Of a stretch of DNA of 39,159 bases, positions 15,377 through 26,413 are shown piece by piece; within the stretch, counting starts at the first letter, position 1, and each line of letters starts with the position of its first letter. The notes beneath the pieces were generated by a model. The model searched no databases. It was given only the letters and a program-made list of their open reading frames with translations, and had not been told where the DNA came from. Origin of the DNA: an uncultured Oscillospiraceae bacterium (GTDB lineage Bacteria; Bacillota; Clostridia; Oscillospirales; Oscillospiraceae); contig CALXFT010000017.1 in NCBI GenBank assembly GCA_944387635.1, forward strand, positions 1 to 39,159. Direction: 5' to 3'. Position numbers and translations under genes: made by a program.

Positions 15377-16450
15377 TTATTTTTTTCGGTTAAGCTTTTT
15401 GGCAGACGTCCCCGATTTCTTTTCCGGTTTTTTCGCGCGGCTCTGCCCGGAAGCGGGTTGCTTTCTCTGCGCCGCTTTCCGCTCCTGCGCCTGTCTGTCG
15501 GATCGTTCGTAAGCGTTGATGATCTGCTGCACCAATGCATGGCGAACCACATCCGCCGACGTCAGGCGGCAGATGGCAATGTCCTTCACATCGTCCAGCA
15601 CACGGATGGCATCCTTCAGACCGGACACCTTATCGCTGGGAAGATCGATCTGGGTCACATCGCCTGTGATCACCACTTTCGACCCAAACCCCAGACGTGT
15701 CAGGAACATTTTCATCTGTTCCCGGGTGGTATTCTGAGCCTCATCCAGAATGATAAAGCTGTCATCCAGGGTCCGCCCGCGCATATAGGCCAGCGGCGCG
15801 ACTTCAATCGATCCCCGTTCCTGATATTTCTGGAAGGTCTCCGCTCCCAGCATATCGTAGAGCGCGTCGTACAGGGGCCGCAGATAGGGGTCGACCTTAT
15901 TCTGCAGATCCCCGGGCAGGAAGCCAAGCCGCTCTCCCGCTTCCACCGCGGGACGTGTCAGAATGATCCGGTTGACGGTACGTTCCCGGAACGCGGCTAC
16001 CGCCGCCGCCACAGCCAGATAAGTCTTGCCGGTTCCGGCAGGACCCACACCGATGGTGACGGTATGGCTCTGCATGGCCTTCATATATTGCTGCTGACCG
16101 ACGGTCTTGGCTTTGATTGGCTTGCCTCTGGCGGTGATGCAGACCACATCCTTTGCCATCTGGGCCACTTGGGAATCATTCCCCTCATTGACCAGGGTAA
16201 TGAGGTAGCGCACACGCTGCTCGTCGATGGTCTCCCCTTTTGCGGCCAGCGCCAGAAGTCCCTCCAGGGTCCGCACGGCCTTATCCGCCATTTCCTCGTC
16301 ACCGGTGATCCGCAGATCTGTCCCCCGGTTGACCACATGAACAGTTAACGCGTCTTCAATGCGCTTGACATTTTCATCAAAGGAGCCAAATACCGCAATC
16401 AGATCTTCTACACGCTCAGCATTGACAATCCTTTCAACTTGCTTTCCCAT
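15377..16450 (-). CDS. PhoH-family ATPase (YbeZ-type)
   Basis: This 357-residue protein has an N-terminal KH-like region (about 1-110) and a RecA-like ATPase with Walker A GPAGTGKTYLAVAAA (about 140), Walker B SFIILDEAQNTT (about 234) and the helicase-like GDVTQIDLP (about 262), as in PhoH/YbeZ proteins that partner YbeY in RNA metabolism. The C-terminus (about 325-357) is a lysine/arginine-rich tail that may bind RNA. Its start overlaps the end of yqfD by 17 bases and follows GGAGAGACAA. Exact substrate is unknown. Confidence 0.92.
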   Translation of the reverse strand: MGKQVERIVNAERVEDLIAVFGSFDENVKRIEDALTVHVVNRGTDLRITGDEEMADKAVRTLEGLLALAAKGETIDEQRVRYLITLVNEGNDSQVAQMAKDVVCITARGKPIKAKTVGQQQYMKAMQSHTVTIGVGPAGTGKTYLAVAAAVAAFRERTVNRIILTRPAVEAGERLGFLPGDLQNKVDPYLRPLYDALYDMLGAETFQKYQERGSIEVAPLAYMRGRTLDDSFIILDEAQNTTREQMKMFLTRLGFGSKVVITGDVTQIDLPSDKVSGLKDAIRVLDDVKDIAICRLTSADVVRHALVQQIINAYERSDRQAQERKAAQRKQPASGQSRAKKPEKKSGTSAKKLNRKK

Positions 16451-17633
16451 TTGTCTCTCCTATCTGTTCCTGCCGCACTCTGCCGATCATCTCATGGCAG
16501 ACATATTTTCCCTTCAGCCTGTAGCAGCCATCCCGGGCGGCTACCTCCTCAGAACGCTCCTGAATGGATCCGGCAATCATCTGCTCTTTTAAATACGCTT
16601 CGGCAAACTCCTTCAGCGCATCCTGCGCCACACTTTGCTGCAGTGATACGGTTCTGGTATCCCAGGTGGTAACGGTATCCACGCACAGCGCAATGGGCAG
16701 CTGAAATCCCCCCGGCAGTCTTACATAGTATTCCTCATACATTCTACCACAACTGCTGTCCCAAATTCCACTATCTTTCCATAAATTTATTCGTTTTTTT
16801 CCGAGCAAAAGGCTGAACCCGTAAGATGTTTCCTGTTTCTCTTCTCGAGCGGCCCACGCGCTGGGCAAAACCGCCTCCAGCGTATGGTTGGTTTGGGCAT
16901 AGATCTCGCCTTCGGCGCAGGTGGCCTGAATGCAGATCCCGCAGTCCGTATATCCGGAGATCAATACCTGCCCAGCCTTTACCACGTCTCCGACTTGAAA
17001 AAGCCCGTTTCCCCGGATAACTGTGCCGGACAGGATCTGTCCGTCCCTGGCCGCAACGATGCTGGAAACAACGGCGGGATCCTCCGCCTCCTTCTGAGAT
17101 TCCGGGCGCTCCCGCACCGAAATGGTGGCGATGCATCCGGAGGTGTTTACCCCTGCCCACTGAAGCTCCGGGACCTCCAGGAGCAGGGCGTTTTTGACCT
17201 TTTCACTGCGTACCTGCCGGCGGGAGGCGCCAAAGCGGATACCGCAGGCCTCCGCGGCCGCGAGAATGCGCTTTGTGGGAACGGCGTCATTTCCCTCCAC
17301 CTGAACAAACAGCACTCTGCTCGGAAGGAAAAGGATAAGAATCAGCAGGAACAATGTACCCAAAAGCAGAACTGGGCGGTGGATGAGACGACGGCCTGTC
17401 CAAAACATTCCAATATTCCGACATACCCGCAGCGTCTCCCCGCGTTTCTCGGAAAGCGCAGCCAAAGCCCCGTGATCACATCTGCGGATGATGAACTTCA
17501 CTGTCAGATCCCCGGTCCTTTGTACGCGAAAGATCGATATTCCCTTCCCGATGACGGCTTCCAGTGCTTTTTCCGTCTCCGCGCTGGTAAACTCCACTTC
17601 CATCATACCTGTCAAAGAGTTCCATAGATCCAT
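16434..17633 (-). CDS. yqfD: Sporulation protein YqfD
   Basis: YqfD is a membrane protein made under mother-cell sigma control (sigma-E regulon in Bacillus) and needed for efficient sporulation; its biochemical role is unknown. The 399-residue product has a cytoplasmic N-terminal part (about 1-85), one strong membrane helix (about 88-108, LLLGTLFLLILILFLP), then a large outer domain with FVQVEGNDAVPTKRIL (about 110) and ISVRERPE (about 177). ATG 17633 is two bases after the yqfC stop. yqfC-yqfD-phoH is the standard order. Confidence 0.92.
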   Translation of the reverse strand: MDLWNSLTGMMEVEFTSAETEKALEAVIGKGISIFRVQRTGDLTVKFIIRRCDHGALAALSEKRGETLRVCRNIGMFWTGRRLIHRPVLLLGTLFLLILILFLPSRVLFVQVEGNDAVPTKRILAAAEACGIRFGASRRQVRSEKVKNALLLEVPELQWAGVNTSGCIATISVRERPESQKEAEDPAVVSSIVAARDGQILSGTVIRGNGLFQVGDVVKAGQVLISGYTDCGICIQATCAEGEIYAQTNHTLEAVLPSAWAAREEKQETSYGFSLLLGKKRINLWKDSGIWDSSCGRMYEEYYVRLPGGFQLPIALCVDTVTTWDTRTVSLQQSVAQDALKEFAEAYLKEQMIAGSIQERSEEVAARDGCYRLKGKYVCHEMIGRVRQEQIGETNGKAS

Positions 17634-17635
17634 AT

Positions 17636-17917
17636 CTATCCCCTCCGTTGAATTGAAACGCCGTCTATCCTTCCGCGAATCACAAGCTGTTCCCTTGTCA
17701 TCCGCAGCAGCTCCAACTGGCAGCCGCAAATGCTCACACAGCCATAGCGAACCTTAACGGTGATCCGTTCTTTGCTGTATTCCTTAACGCCGAAGTGATT
17801 TTCGATCAGCACTCTCCGGTCGCCGGCGATCTCCACGATGGGCTGCCCCGGCAGCGGCTGGCCTGACAGATCCGTTTCCTCTGCCAACCGCTCAAAGAAA
17901 TTACGCCCTCTGCCCAT
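17636..17917 (-). CDS. yqfC: Sporulation protein YqfC
   Basis: A 93-residue protein of the YabP/YqfC family, expressed in the mother cell during sporulation in Bacillus. It shows the family core GDRRVLIENHFGVKEYSKERI followed by VSICGCQLELLRMTREQLVIRGRI (about 30-85), a short beta-rich fold. It is first in the yqfC-yqfD-phoH-ybeY-era run. Only 26 bases separate its start from the divergent YlbJ-like gene, so its promoter must lie inside that gene's 5' end. The ribosome site is a GGGGGTG. Confidence 0.92.
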   Translation of the reverse strand: MGRGRNFFERLAEETDLSGQPLPGQPIVEIAGDRRVLIENHFGVKEYSKERITVKVRYGCVSICGCQLELLRMTREQLVIRGRIDGVSIQRRG

Positions 17918-17943
17918 TCCGGCACCCCCTTTTTAGAAAGGAT

Positions 17944-18975
17944 ATGAATGCGGTTGTCTCCATTTGCATAGATTCTTTCGAGGTGAGGTATGTGAAGCAG
18001 AAACTTCCCTGGACCGGTATCGGCGCGTTCACCGGGATGCTGATTTTGATCCTGGACGGGAAAACGGCTCTGGAAGGAGCGAGGGCAGGCATGGAACTTT
18101 GCCTGGTTACCGTGATTCCTTCCCTATTCCCGTTCTTCCTTCTTTCCATTCTTCTGACCGACTCCTTCTTGGGAGCTTCCCCTGAATTCCTGCGTCCATT
18201 GGGCCGTCTGTTCAGGATTCCTCCCGGCGCGGAAGCTCTGCTGATCCCGGGTTTTTTGGGCGGATACCCTTCGGGAGCCCAGGCCATTGCTCAGGCGTTC
18301 CGATCCGGGTCGCTGAGTAAACAGGACGCGGAGCGGATGCTGGGCTTTGGCAATAACGCCGGTCCCGCGTTTCTTTTCGGCATGATCGGCAGCATTTTTT
18401 CGCGAAGGGGGGCGGTCTGGCTGTTGTGGGGTATCCACGTGTTCAGCGCCCTCCTGTCTGCCGCTGTCTTACCGGGCCAGGCCGGGAAGCCGGTTCAGTT
18501 GGCGGTCCGGAAACAGCTTACGCTGTCTGATGGGCTGGCCATGTCCATACGGACCATGGCGGCGGTTTGCGGCTGGGTAGTGCTGTTCCGGGTGGTGATC
18601 GCTTTTTTGACGCGCTGGATTCTCTGGCTCTTTCCTCTTGAGGCGCAGGTGGCAGTCACAGGCTTTCTGGAGCTGTCCAATGGCTGTTGGGAACTGCGCG
18701 GTATTTCCGGCGAAGCCTTACGCTTTATCCTTTGCTCGGGCATGCTGGCGTGGGGCGGACTGTGTGTTGCCATGCAGACGCGCTCTGTTACGCAGGGTCT
18801 GTCCTTACGTTATTACGTGGCCGGAAAGCTTCTGCAAACCGTTTTCAGCCTCTGCCTGGCGGCAGCTCTATGGAATTATCAGATGCTGGTTCTCCTGTCC
18901 GGGGTCGTGGTCCTGACGCTTATTCTGCGAAAGGCACAAAATAGGAGTAGCCTTTCCCCGCAAACTGGTGTATAA
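17944..18975 (+). CDS. YlbJ-like sporulation integral membrane protein
   Basis: This 343-residue protein has about eight membrane segments and two nucleoside-gate-type repeats with conserved glycines: SLFPFFLLSILL (about 60), IPGFLGGYPSGAQAIA (about 99-114) and GFGNNAGPAFLFGMIGS (about 131-147). The GYPSGA and NNAGPAF motifs identify the YlbJ / spore maturation (SpmA-like) transporter group, thought to move a small solute during spore formation. ATG 17944 follows AAAGGA; GTG 17992 follows GAGGTG and would give an N-terminus more like YlbJ, so the start is uncertain. Divergent from yqfC, it fits a shared sporulation control. Confidence 0.8.
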   Translation: MNAVVSICIDSFEVRYVKQKLPWTGIGAFTGMLILILDGKTALEGARAGMELCLVTVIPSLFPFFLLSILLTDSFLGASPEFLRPLGRLFRIPPGAEALLIPGFLGGYPSGAQAIAQAFRSGSLSKQDAERMLGFGNNAGPAFLFGMIGSIFSRRGAVWLLWGIHVFSALLSAAVLPGQAGKPVQLAVRKQLTLSDGLAMSIRTMAAVCGWVVLFRVVIAFLTRWILWLFPLEAQVAVTGFLELSNGCWELRGISGEALRFILCSGMLAWGGLCVAMQTRSVTQGLSLRYYVAGKLLQTVFSLCLAAALWNYQMLVLLSGVVVLTLILRKAQNRSSLSPQTGV

Positions 18976-19014
18976 TACAGGAAACGATTCGTTTTTGGTC
19001 TCGGAGGAATTGCC

Positions 19015-19224
19015 ATGCTTTTTCGAAAAAAGATCGAACGCTCCTGTGCCTATTGTTTTTACGGCGTTCGCCTGGAGGAGGATCTGGTCCTTTGTTCTAA
19101 AAAAGGTATGCGCACCACGGCGGACAAATGCCGGAAATTCCGGTATGATCCCTGTAAGCGCGTTCCCCCAAAGCCAAAGGCTCTGGACCTTTCCAAATAT
19201 GAATCTGAAGATTTTTCTCTGTAA
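19015..19224 (+). CDS. Conserved small cysteine-rich protein
   Basis: This 69-residue protein has a likely metal site: CAYC at residues 11-14, then Cys27 and Cys39 (and Cys46). No family name is recognised, but small proteins of this kind lie near ligA in several Clostridia. The ribosome site TCGGAGGAATTGCC is excellent, and a TATAAT box at 18971-18976 with a poor -35 region suggests its own promoter inside the end of the YlbJ-like gene. A strong terminator follows at 19254-19295, so it is a genuine short transcript. A structural zinc-ribbon or small redox protein is possible. Confidence 0.7.
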   Translation: MLFRKKIERSCAYCFYGVRLEEDLVLCSKKGMRTTADKCRKFRYDPCKRVPPKPKALDLSKYESEDFSL

Positions 19225-19253
19225 CACGCCGATACCCAAATTCACGCAAAATG

Positions 19254-19294
19254 CAACGCTGCGAAGCATGGACGTTTCGCAGCGTTGTCTTTTT

Positions 19295-19295
<1 letters not shown>
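19254..19295 (+). terminator. Convergent terminator between the small Cys protein and ligA
   Basis: CAACGCTGCGAA (19254-19265) pairs perfectly with 19276-19287 (12 bp, 10-base loop) followed by TCTTTTTT, which runs into the ligA stop codon. On the minus strand CATTTTG follows the stem, so it can also end ligA transcription. Confidence 0.9.
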
Positions 19296-21893
<2,598 letters not shown>

Positions 21894-21937
21894 GCCCATC
21901 CCTCCCGGGAAAGGTTATGCTGCTCCGTTCGGAAAAA

Positions 21938-24340
21938 TTACAGTTTTTTCATGTGCGCGGACGCGGTCTTTGCCATGAGCCGTTTGGTACCGATGTCGTC
22001 AAAGGCAATTTCCAGGAGCGCGTCTCCCCCCACCTTAACCACAGACAGCACCATACCTTTTCCAAAGGCGGCATGCTGCACCATGTTTCCCGGCTCCAGT
22101 TCCAGGAAGGAAGTCTTTTCCGGCTGGAGGTAATGTCGACCAGCCGTGGGCCTCACCGGACGCCGGGGCTCCGCTCTTGGCCGGGCTGGGACCTGCGCCC
22201 CGCTTTCCTGACCGTACTCCATGGTTTGCCGGTATCCGCCCTTGCGGACCATGCACGATTCCGGGATCTCTTTTAAAAAACGGGAGGCCATAGAGGCAGC
22301 CGTTCTGCCATAGATCATCCGCTGTCTGGCGTGAACGATGGTCAGGTCCTGCTTGGCTCGGGTAATGGCCACATAGCAAAGCCGCCGCTCCTCCTCCATC
22401 TCCTCCTGGTCGCCAATGGCGCGCATCCCGGGGAACAGGCCGTCCTCGAAGCCAACCAGGAAGACATGGTTAAACTCCAAGCCCTTGGCAGAGTGCATGG
22501 TCATCATGACCACGGCGTCGTCTCCGGCGTCGTACTGCTCCAGATCTGTATACAGCGCGATCTCCTCCAGGAAGCCTGCCAAGGTCGGTTCTTCCGCCTG
22601 TTCCACATAGGACAGGATGCTGGACTTCAATTCCCGAACGTTTTCCAGCCGGGTCTTGTTTTCCTCCGTCTCCTTGGCGTTCAGCATATCCACATATCCG
22701 GTCCGGATCATCAGTTCCTCGTAAAATTCCGGCAGACTCATGCCGTCATCCAAAAGCTGGGCAAGCTCCTCGACCATGGCCGAAAACTGCATCAGCTTCA
22801 TAGCGGATTTCTCCAGAGGACCATAGGAATAGGGGTCCGAAACAACGCTGTAAAGACTCTTTTGTTCCGCGTCGGCCAGTCTCTGGGCCGTTTCCACTGT
22901 TTTTGCCCCCAAGCCCCGGGGCGGATTGTTGATGATGCGCCTCAGCCGCAGATCGTCCGAGCGGTTGTTGATCAGGCAAAGGTAGGCAAGCATATCCTTT
23001 ACTTCAGCGCGGTCAAAGAAGCGTGTGCCGCCGATGACCCGGTAAGGAATGTCGTTTCGCTTAAGCGCGTATTCCAGGGCGTTGGACTGCGCGTTGGTCC
23101 GGTACAAAATGGCGAAATCCTTAAAATTCTTACCTCTGGAACCGGCAAGGATCTTGCCGGCCACATAGTTGGCCTCGGTTCTCTCATCCGCCGCCTCATA
23201 AACCGTAATGGGCGCGCCCTGGCCGTTGGCGGTCCAAAGCCGCTTTCCCTTTCGCCCCAGATTGTTCGAGATCACCGCGTTGGCGGCGTCCAGTATAGCC
23301 TGGGTAGACCGGTAGTTTTGTTCCAGGCGGATCAGCCGCGTACCCCGGTATTGCTTCTCAAAATTCAGAATGTTCTCAATGGTGGCGCCACGGAAGCGGT
23401 AAATGCTCTGGTCATCGTCACCTACCACGCAGATGTTCTCATAGCCTCCCGCCAAAAGAGCGGTCAGCAGATACTGCATGTGGTTGGTGTCCTGATACTC
23501 ATCCACCATAACATAGCGGAACTTTCGCTGGTAATATTCCTTTACATCCTCATGCTCCCGAAGGAGCTTGACGGTAACATAGATGACATCGTCAAAATCC
23601 AGGGCGTTGTTTTCCTTGAGTCTGGTCTGGTACGTCTCATAGGCCCTTGCGATGTGCAGCGCGCGAAGGTCCCCGTCCTGCTCGGCCCTTTCCAGCATCT
23701 GAGCAGGCGCGATCATCTTGTCCTTTTCCCTTCCAATGGCGGAAAGAACGTACTTTGCCGGGAATGTCTTGTCATCCAAGCCCATTTCCTTAATGACGTC
23801 CTTCATGACCCGTTCGGAGTCGGAAGCGTCATAGATGGTAAAGCTGCGGGTATATCCCATGCGGTGGATATCCCTGCGCAGGATCCGGCAGCAGGCCGCG
23901 TGAAAGGTCATGGCCCAAATGTCCTGGGCCTGTTCCCCCAAAAGCACGCTGAGCCGCTCTTTCATTTCATTGGCGGCTTTATTGGTAAAAGTAATGGCCA
24001 AGATACTCCAGGGAACCGCCGGCTCCACAGCGCAAAGCCGATCTGCCCGGCAGCGGTCCTGGGCGTCGGGCTCCTGGCCAAGATTTTCCAGAAACGAGAT
24101 ATCCGCTTCCGTAATATTCTCCGGGATCTCTTGGCAGTCGCTTCCCCGTCCGTAGCGCATCAGATTGGAAATTCGGTTGATCAGGACCGTGGTTTTGCCG
24201 CTGCCTGCTCCTGCCAGCAGCAGCAGGGGCCCTTCTGTTGTCAGTACGGCCTCCTGCTGCATGTCATTTAACTGTGAATATTGACTTGCGATGTAGCGCC
24301 TTCTGGCGCGGAGAAAACGAGATTCCGATTGTTCGTTCAT
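21938..24340 (-). CDS. pcrA: ATP-dependent DNA helicase PcrA/UvrD
   Basis: PcrA is a 3'-5' superfamily 1 helicase used in nucleotide excision repair, plasmid replication and clearing of RecA. The 800-residue protein shows the Q-motif (LNDMQQEAV about 23), Walker A GAGSGKTT (about 44-51), motif Ia AITFTNKAA, motif II DEYQDTN (about 280), motif III GDDDQSIYRFRGA (about 307), motif V TMHSAKGLEFNHVFL (about 612) and motif VI RRLCYVAITRAK (about 653). A Tudor-like end (VQHAAFGKGMVLSV, about 748-800) is typical of PcrA. The insert near 75-105 with SDCQEIPENITEADISFLE is a lineage feature. Promoter at 24373-24401. Confidence 0.95.
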   Translation of the reverse strand: MNEQSESRFLRARRRYIASQYSQLNDMQQEAVLTTEGPLLLLAGAGSGKTTVLINRISNLMRYGRGSDCQEIPENITEADISFLENLGQEPDAQDRCRADRLCAVEPAVPWSILAITFTNKAANEMKERLSVLLGEQAQDIWAMTFHAACCRILRRDIHRMGYTRSFTIYDASDSERVMKDVIKEMGLDDKTFPAKYVLSAIGREKDKMIAPAQMLERAEQDGDLRALHIARAYETYQTRLKENNALDFDDVIYVTVKLLREHEDVKEYYQRKFRYVMVDEYQDTNHMQYLLTALLAGGYENICVVGDDDQSIYRFRGATIENILNFEKQYRGTRLIRLEQNYRSTQAILDAANAVISNNLGRKGKRLWTANGQGAPITVYEAADERTEANYVAGKILAGSRGKNFKDFAILYRTNAQSNALEYALKRNDIPYRVIGGTRFFDRAEVKDMLAYLCLINNRSDDLRLRRIINNPPRGLGAKTVETAQRLADAEQKSLYSVVSDPYSYGPLEKSAMKLMQFSAMVEELAQLLDDGMSLPEFYEELMIRTGYVDMLNAKETEENKTRLENVRELKSSILSYVEQAEEPTLAGFLEEIALYTDLEQYDAGDDAVVMMTMHSAKGLEFNHVFLVGFEDGLFPGMRAIGDQEEMEEERRLCYVAITRAKQDLTIVHARQRMIYGRTAASMASRFLKEIPESCMVRKGGYRQTMEYGQESGAQVPARPRAEPRRPVRPTAGRHYLQPEKTSFLELEPGNMVQHAAFGKGMVLSVVKVGGDALLEIAFDDIGTKRLMAKTASAHMKKL

Positions 24341-24372
24341 AGCTGCACCTGTCTAAATATTAGGATGCAACT

Positions 24373-24401
24373 ATTTTAGCGCATTCTCGCCAAAAAGTAA
24401 A
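24373..24401 (-). promoter_or_regulatory. Promoter of pcrA-yunB-ligA
   Basis: On the minus strand TTTACT (24401-24396), a 17-base spacer and TAAAAT (24378-24373) match the pfkA promoter exactly in boxes and spacing. It lies between the sigF stop and the pcrA start. Confidence 0.6.
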
Positions 24402-24415
24402 TGCAAATTTCTCCG

Positions 24416-25120
24416 TCATGCCATGAGCCCGCGAAGCAGTTCCAAGGCCTTCTTCTCGATTCTGGACACCTGGACCTGGCTCACATCCATCACCTTCGCC
24501 ACTCGCTGCTGGGTCAGGCCGTGAAAGTAGCGAAGCTGGATCACCGTTCTTTCCCGCTGGGGAAGCGCCTCAATGGCCTGCCGGAGGGCAATCTTCTCCA
24601 CCATCCGCTCTTCGGATTCTGTATCCGTCAGTATGTTCTCCAGAGAGAACCCGTCTTCTCCTGTCTCCCGCTGAATGGATTCCGTCGCCGCGGTTGCGGT
24701 CTCTGCCATTGCGATCTCCTCCGGAGACAGTCCCGTCTGCCGGGATATCTCCTGAACGGTGGGTTCCCGTCCCAGAGCGGCTGTCAGGCTGTTCCGCGCG
24801 GTGCGAATGGCCGCGGCCTGTTCTTTCAGCGTCCGTGAAACCTTTACGGCTCCGTCATCCCGGAGAAACCGGCGTATCTCCCCGGATATCTTGGGAACCG
24901 CATAAGTGGAAAACTGCGTCCCGTAGTTCAGATCAAACCCTTCCACAGCCTTCAGAAATCCCAGACACCCCAGTTGGTAGAGGTCTTCCGGCTCGGTTCC
25001 GCGTCCCATATACCTTCTGGCCACGGCCCATATCAGTCCGGCGTTCTCCTCCACCAGGGTTTCCATGGCGCCGGAATCTCCGGACTGCGCCTGGGCGATC
25101 AGTTCCTCCAGCCTGCTCAT
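24416..25120 (-). CDS. sigF: RNA polymerase sporulation sigma factor SigF
   Basis: Sigma-F is the first forespore-specific sigma factor, held by SpoIIAB until SpoIIAA releases it. The 234-residue protein has region 2 with PEDLYQLGCLGFLKAVEGFD and FSTYAVPKISGEIRRFLRDD (about 43-88), region 3 (about 95-150) and region 4 with the helix-turn-helix GLTQQRVAKVMDVSQVQVSR (about 203-222). The position as third gene of spoIIAA-spoIIAB-sigF settles sigF over sigG. Its start overlaps the spoIIAB stop (ATGA). A sigma-A-type promoter for pcrA follows, and no terminator was seen. Confidence 0.95.
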   Translation of the reverse strand: MSRLEELIAQAQSGDSGAMETLVEENAGLIWAVARRYMGRGTEPEDLYQLGCLGFLKAVEGFDLNYGTQFSTYAVPKISGEIRRFLRDDGAVKVSRTLKEQAAAIRTARNSLTAALGREPTVQEISRQTGLSPEEIAMAETATAATESIQRETGEDGFSLENILTDTESEERMVEKIALRQAIEALPQRERTVIQLRYFHGLTQQRVAKVMDVSQVQVSRIEKKALELLRGLMA

Positions 25121-25548
25121 TGGCGCCGCAGCAGCTTGCGTCGCATATGTACTGTGGTTCCCTTTCCCGGCTTGGAGCTGATTTCAAGGTTGGTCATGAA
25201 GCTCTCCATGATGGTAAATCCCATACCGCTGCGGTCGCTGCCGCCGGTGGTGTAGGCCGGACGCCTGGCTTGCTCCACATCCGGGATTCCCACCCCCTTA
25301 TCCTTGACCACGATGTCCAGCACATTGTCTTTCAGGATCCGGCAGCGAAGGGTAATATTGCCCAGCTTGTCCGGATAGGCGTGGACGATGCAGTTGGTCA
25401 CCGCCTCCGATACCGCTGTGCGGATATCTCCGAGCTCTTCCAGGGTAGGATCCATTTGCGCGGCAAAGCATGCCACGGCCGATCTGGCAAAGGCCTCATT
25501 TGCGGACTTGCTGGGAAAGTCCAGAATCATATAGTTGTCAAACTTCAT
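25117..25548 (-). CDS. spoIIAB: Anti-sigma F factor SpoIIAB
   Basis: SpoIIAB is both the inhibitor of sigma-F and the kinase of SpoIIAA. The 143-residue protein has the GHKL ATPase fold: N box EAVTNCIVHAYPD (about 47-59), G1 box VKDKGVGIPD (about 81-90), and the ATP lid with GSDRSGMGFTIMESFM (about 103-118). It overlaps spoIIAA and sigF by four bases each (ATGA), which balances the synthesis of the three proteins, as in Bacillus. Confidence 0.97.
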   Translation of the reverse strand: MKFDNYMILDFPSKSANEAFARSAVACFAAQMDPTLEELGDIRTAVSEAVTNCIVHAYPDKLGNITLRCRILKDNVLDIVVKDKGVGIPDVEQARRPAYTTGGSDRSGMGFTIMESFMTNLEISSKPGKGTTVHMRRKLLRRQ

Positions 25549-25862
25549 GATACCGCCTCCTTGATTTCCACCAATTTATCGATGCCCGACGCCCGGAAAA
25601 CCCGCATAGGCTGCGGCGCGATCCCAGTCAGGAGAAGTCTTCCCTCGATTTGCGTCATATTCCGCAGGGCATTGATCACCACGGCGATGCCGGAAGAGTC
25701 CACAAAGGAAACCTCCTGAAAATCCAGCACACAGACCGCCGGCGTATAGGCCTCGATCTTGGCCGCGATTGCCTGAATGTATGCTTTTGCGCAATGGTGG
25801 TCGATTTCTCCCGTCAGCGCAACGGTCAACCGCCCTTCTTCCAAAAAACTTGTGAAATGCAT
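25545..25862 (-). CDS. spoIIAA: Anti-sigma F factor antagonist SpoIIAA
   Basis: SpoIIAA is a STAS-domain protein; when dephosphorylated by SpoIIE it binds SpoIIAB and frees sigma-F in the forespore. This 105-residue product has the STAS core and the phospho-acceptor motif DSSGIAVV, with Ser56-Ser57 equivalent to the Ser57/58 pair of Bacillus. ATG 25862 is preferred, as AGGAGG lies 8 bases upstream; ATG 25880 would add six residues. It is first in the spoIIA operon; the promoter region holds a perfect palindrome (25922-25944). Confidence 0.96.
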   Translation of the reverse strand: MHFTSFLEEGRLTVALTGEIDHHCAKAYIQAIAAKIEAYTPAVCVLDFQEVSFVDSSGIAVVINALRNMTQIEGRLLLTGIAPQPMRVFRASGIDKLVEIKEAVS

Positions 25863-25921
25863 AGTGGACTCCTCCTTCATTTTTCACCGGCTCCCTCAGA
25901 CTTTGCTACCTTCATCTCAAG

Positions 25922-25944
25922 GGAATGTCCTCAAGGGACATTCC
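25922..25944. promoter_or_regulatory. Perfect palindrome upstream of spoIIAA
   Basis: GGAATGTCC (25922-25930) and GGACATTCC (25936-25944) form a 9-bp inverted repeat with a 5-base centre, 60 bases before the spoIIAA start. It could be an operator or a hairpin in the spoIIA leader. Upstream on the minus strand are a TATACT (26002-25997) and a TTTGTGAAAAA that is one base off a Spo0A-box core. I could not identify a clear sigma-H promoter. Confidence 0.4.
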
Positions 25945-26067
25945 GCATATTGGCTGTGTTTTTCACAAATGGTCGCCTGCTTTGATTTGCAGTATTAGTA
26001 TAGTAAACCCTCCGTGGATTTTCAGTCGGAATACGGCGCCGCAGCCTGTTTTTCCAAAAAAGAAAGC

Positions 26068-26098
26068 GGGACAATTTCACAAAACGTGAAATTGTCCC
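26068..26098 (-). terminator. Perfect 13-bp hairpin terminator
   Basis: GGGACAATTTCAC (26068-26080) pairs exactly with 26086-26098 around a 5-base loop. On the minus strand it is followed by GCTTTCTTTTTTGG, a U-rich tail. It would end a transcript that starts before the small membrane gene at 26414-26620, leaving about 310 bases of untranslated 3' RNA. Confidence 0.7.
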
Positions 26099-26413
26099 TG
26101 CTCAAAACTCGCTGCCATGGACAAACCGGGAGATACAGCTGCCTTGGTTTCTGCAACCCAGGACCCTCTGCCTGATCAGAAACGCGGCGCCGCACCGGCC
26201 GCTTTCAAATATCGCACACTGGTATACACCGAAGATGGATGTACATCCGGAGATCCCCGTCTCCCGTACTCCGGTGCATAGCCTTGGTCCGACCTGTCCG
26301 GAAATCGCAGATCTACCGAAGGGCGTAGTAATTTGCGTGCGAAACCTATACGCACAGTTTCCTGCGCAAAGATGGCCTGTTGGCAATTTGACGATTAGGT
26401 CCAATGTTTTATA

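Larger units (their letters stand above)
25863..26413. other. Gene-poor stretch between spoIIAA and the small membrane gene
   Basis: The right part is the spoIIA promoter region with the palindrome at 25922-25944. From 26102 to 26404 the minus strand has an open frame of 100 codons, but it begins at a TTG without a ribosome site and its composition looks non-biological, so it is not called a gene. The stretch ends at a strong hairpin (26068-26098). I see no RNA gene. Confidence 0.4.

Noticed and set aside
22331-24271. 646-codon plus-strand open frame opposite pcrA
   Set aside because: Exactly antisense to a clear helicase gene; codon bias of the real gene leaves the complementary frame open.
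26102-26404. 100-codon minus-strand open frame
   Set aside because: It begins at TTG with no ribosome site, the residue composition is unlike a folded protein, and no motif is recognisable.
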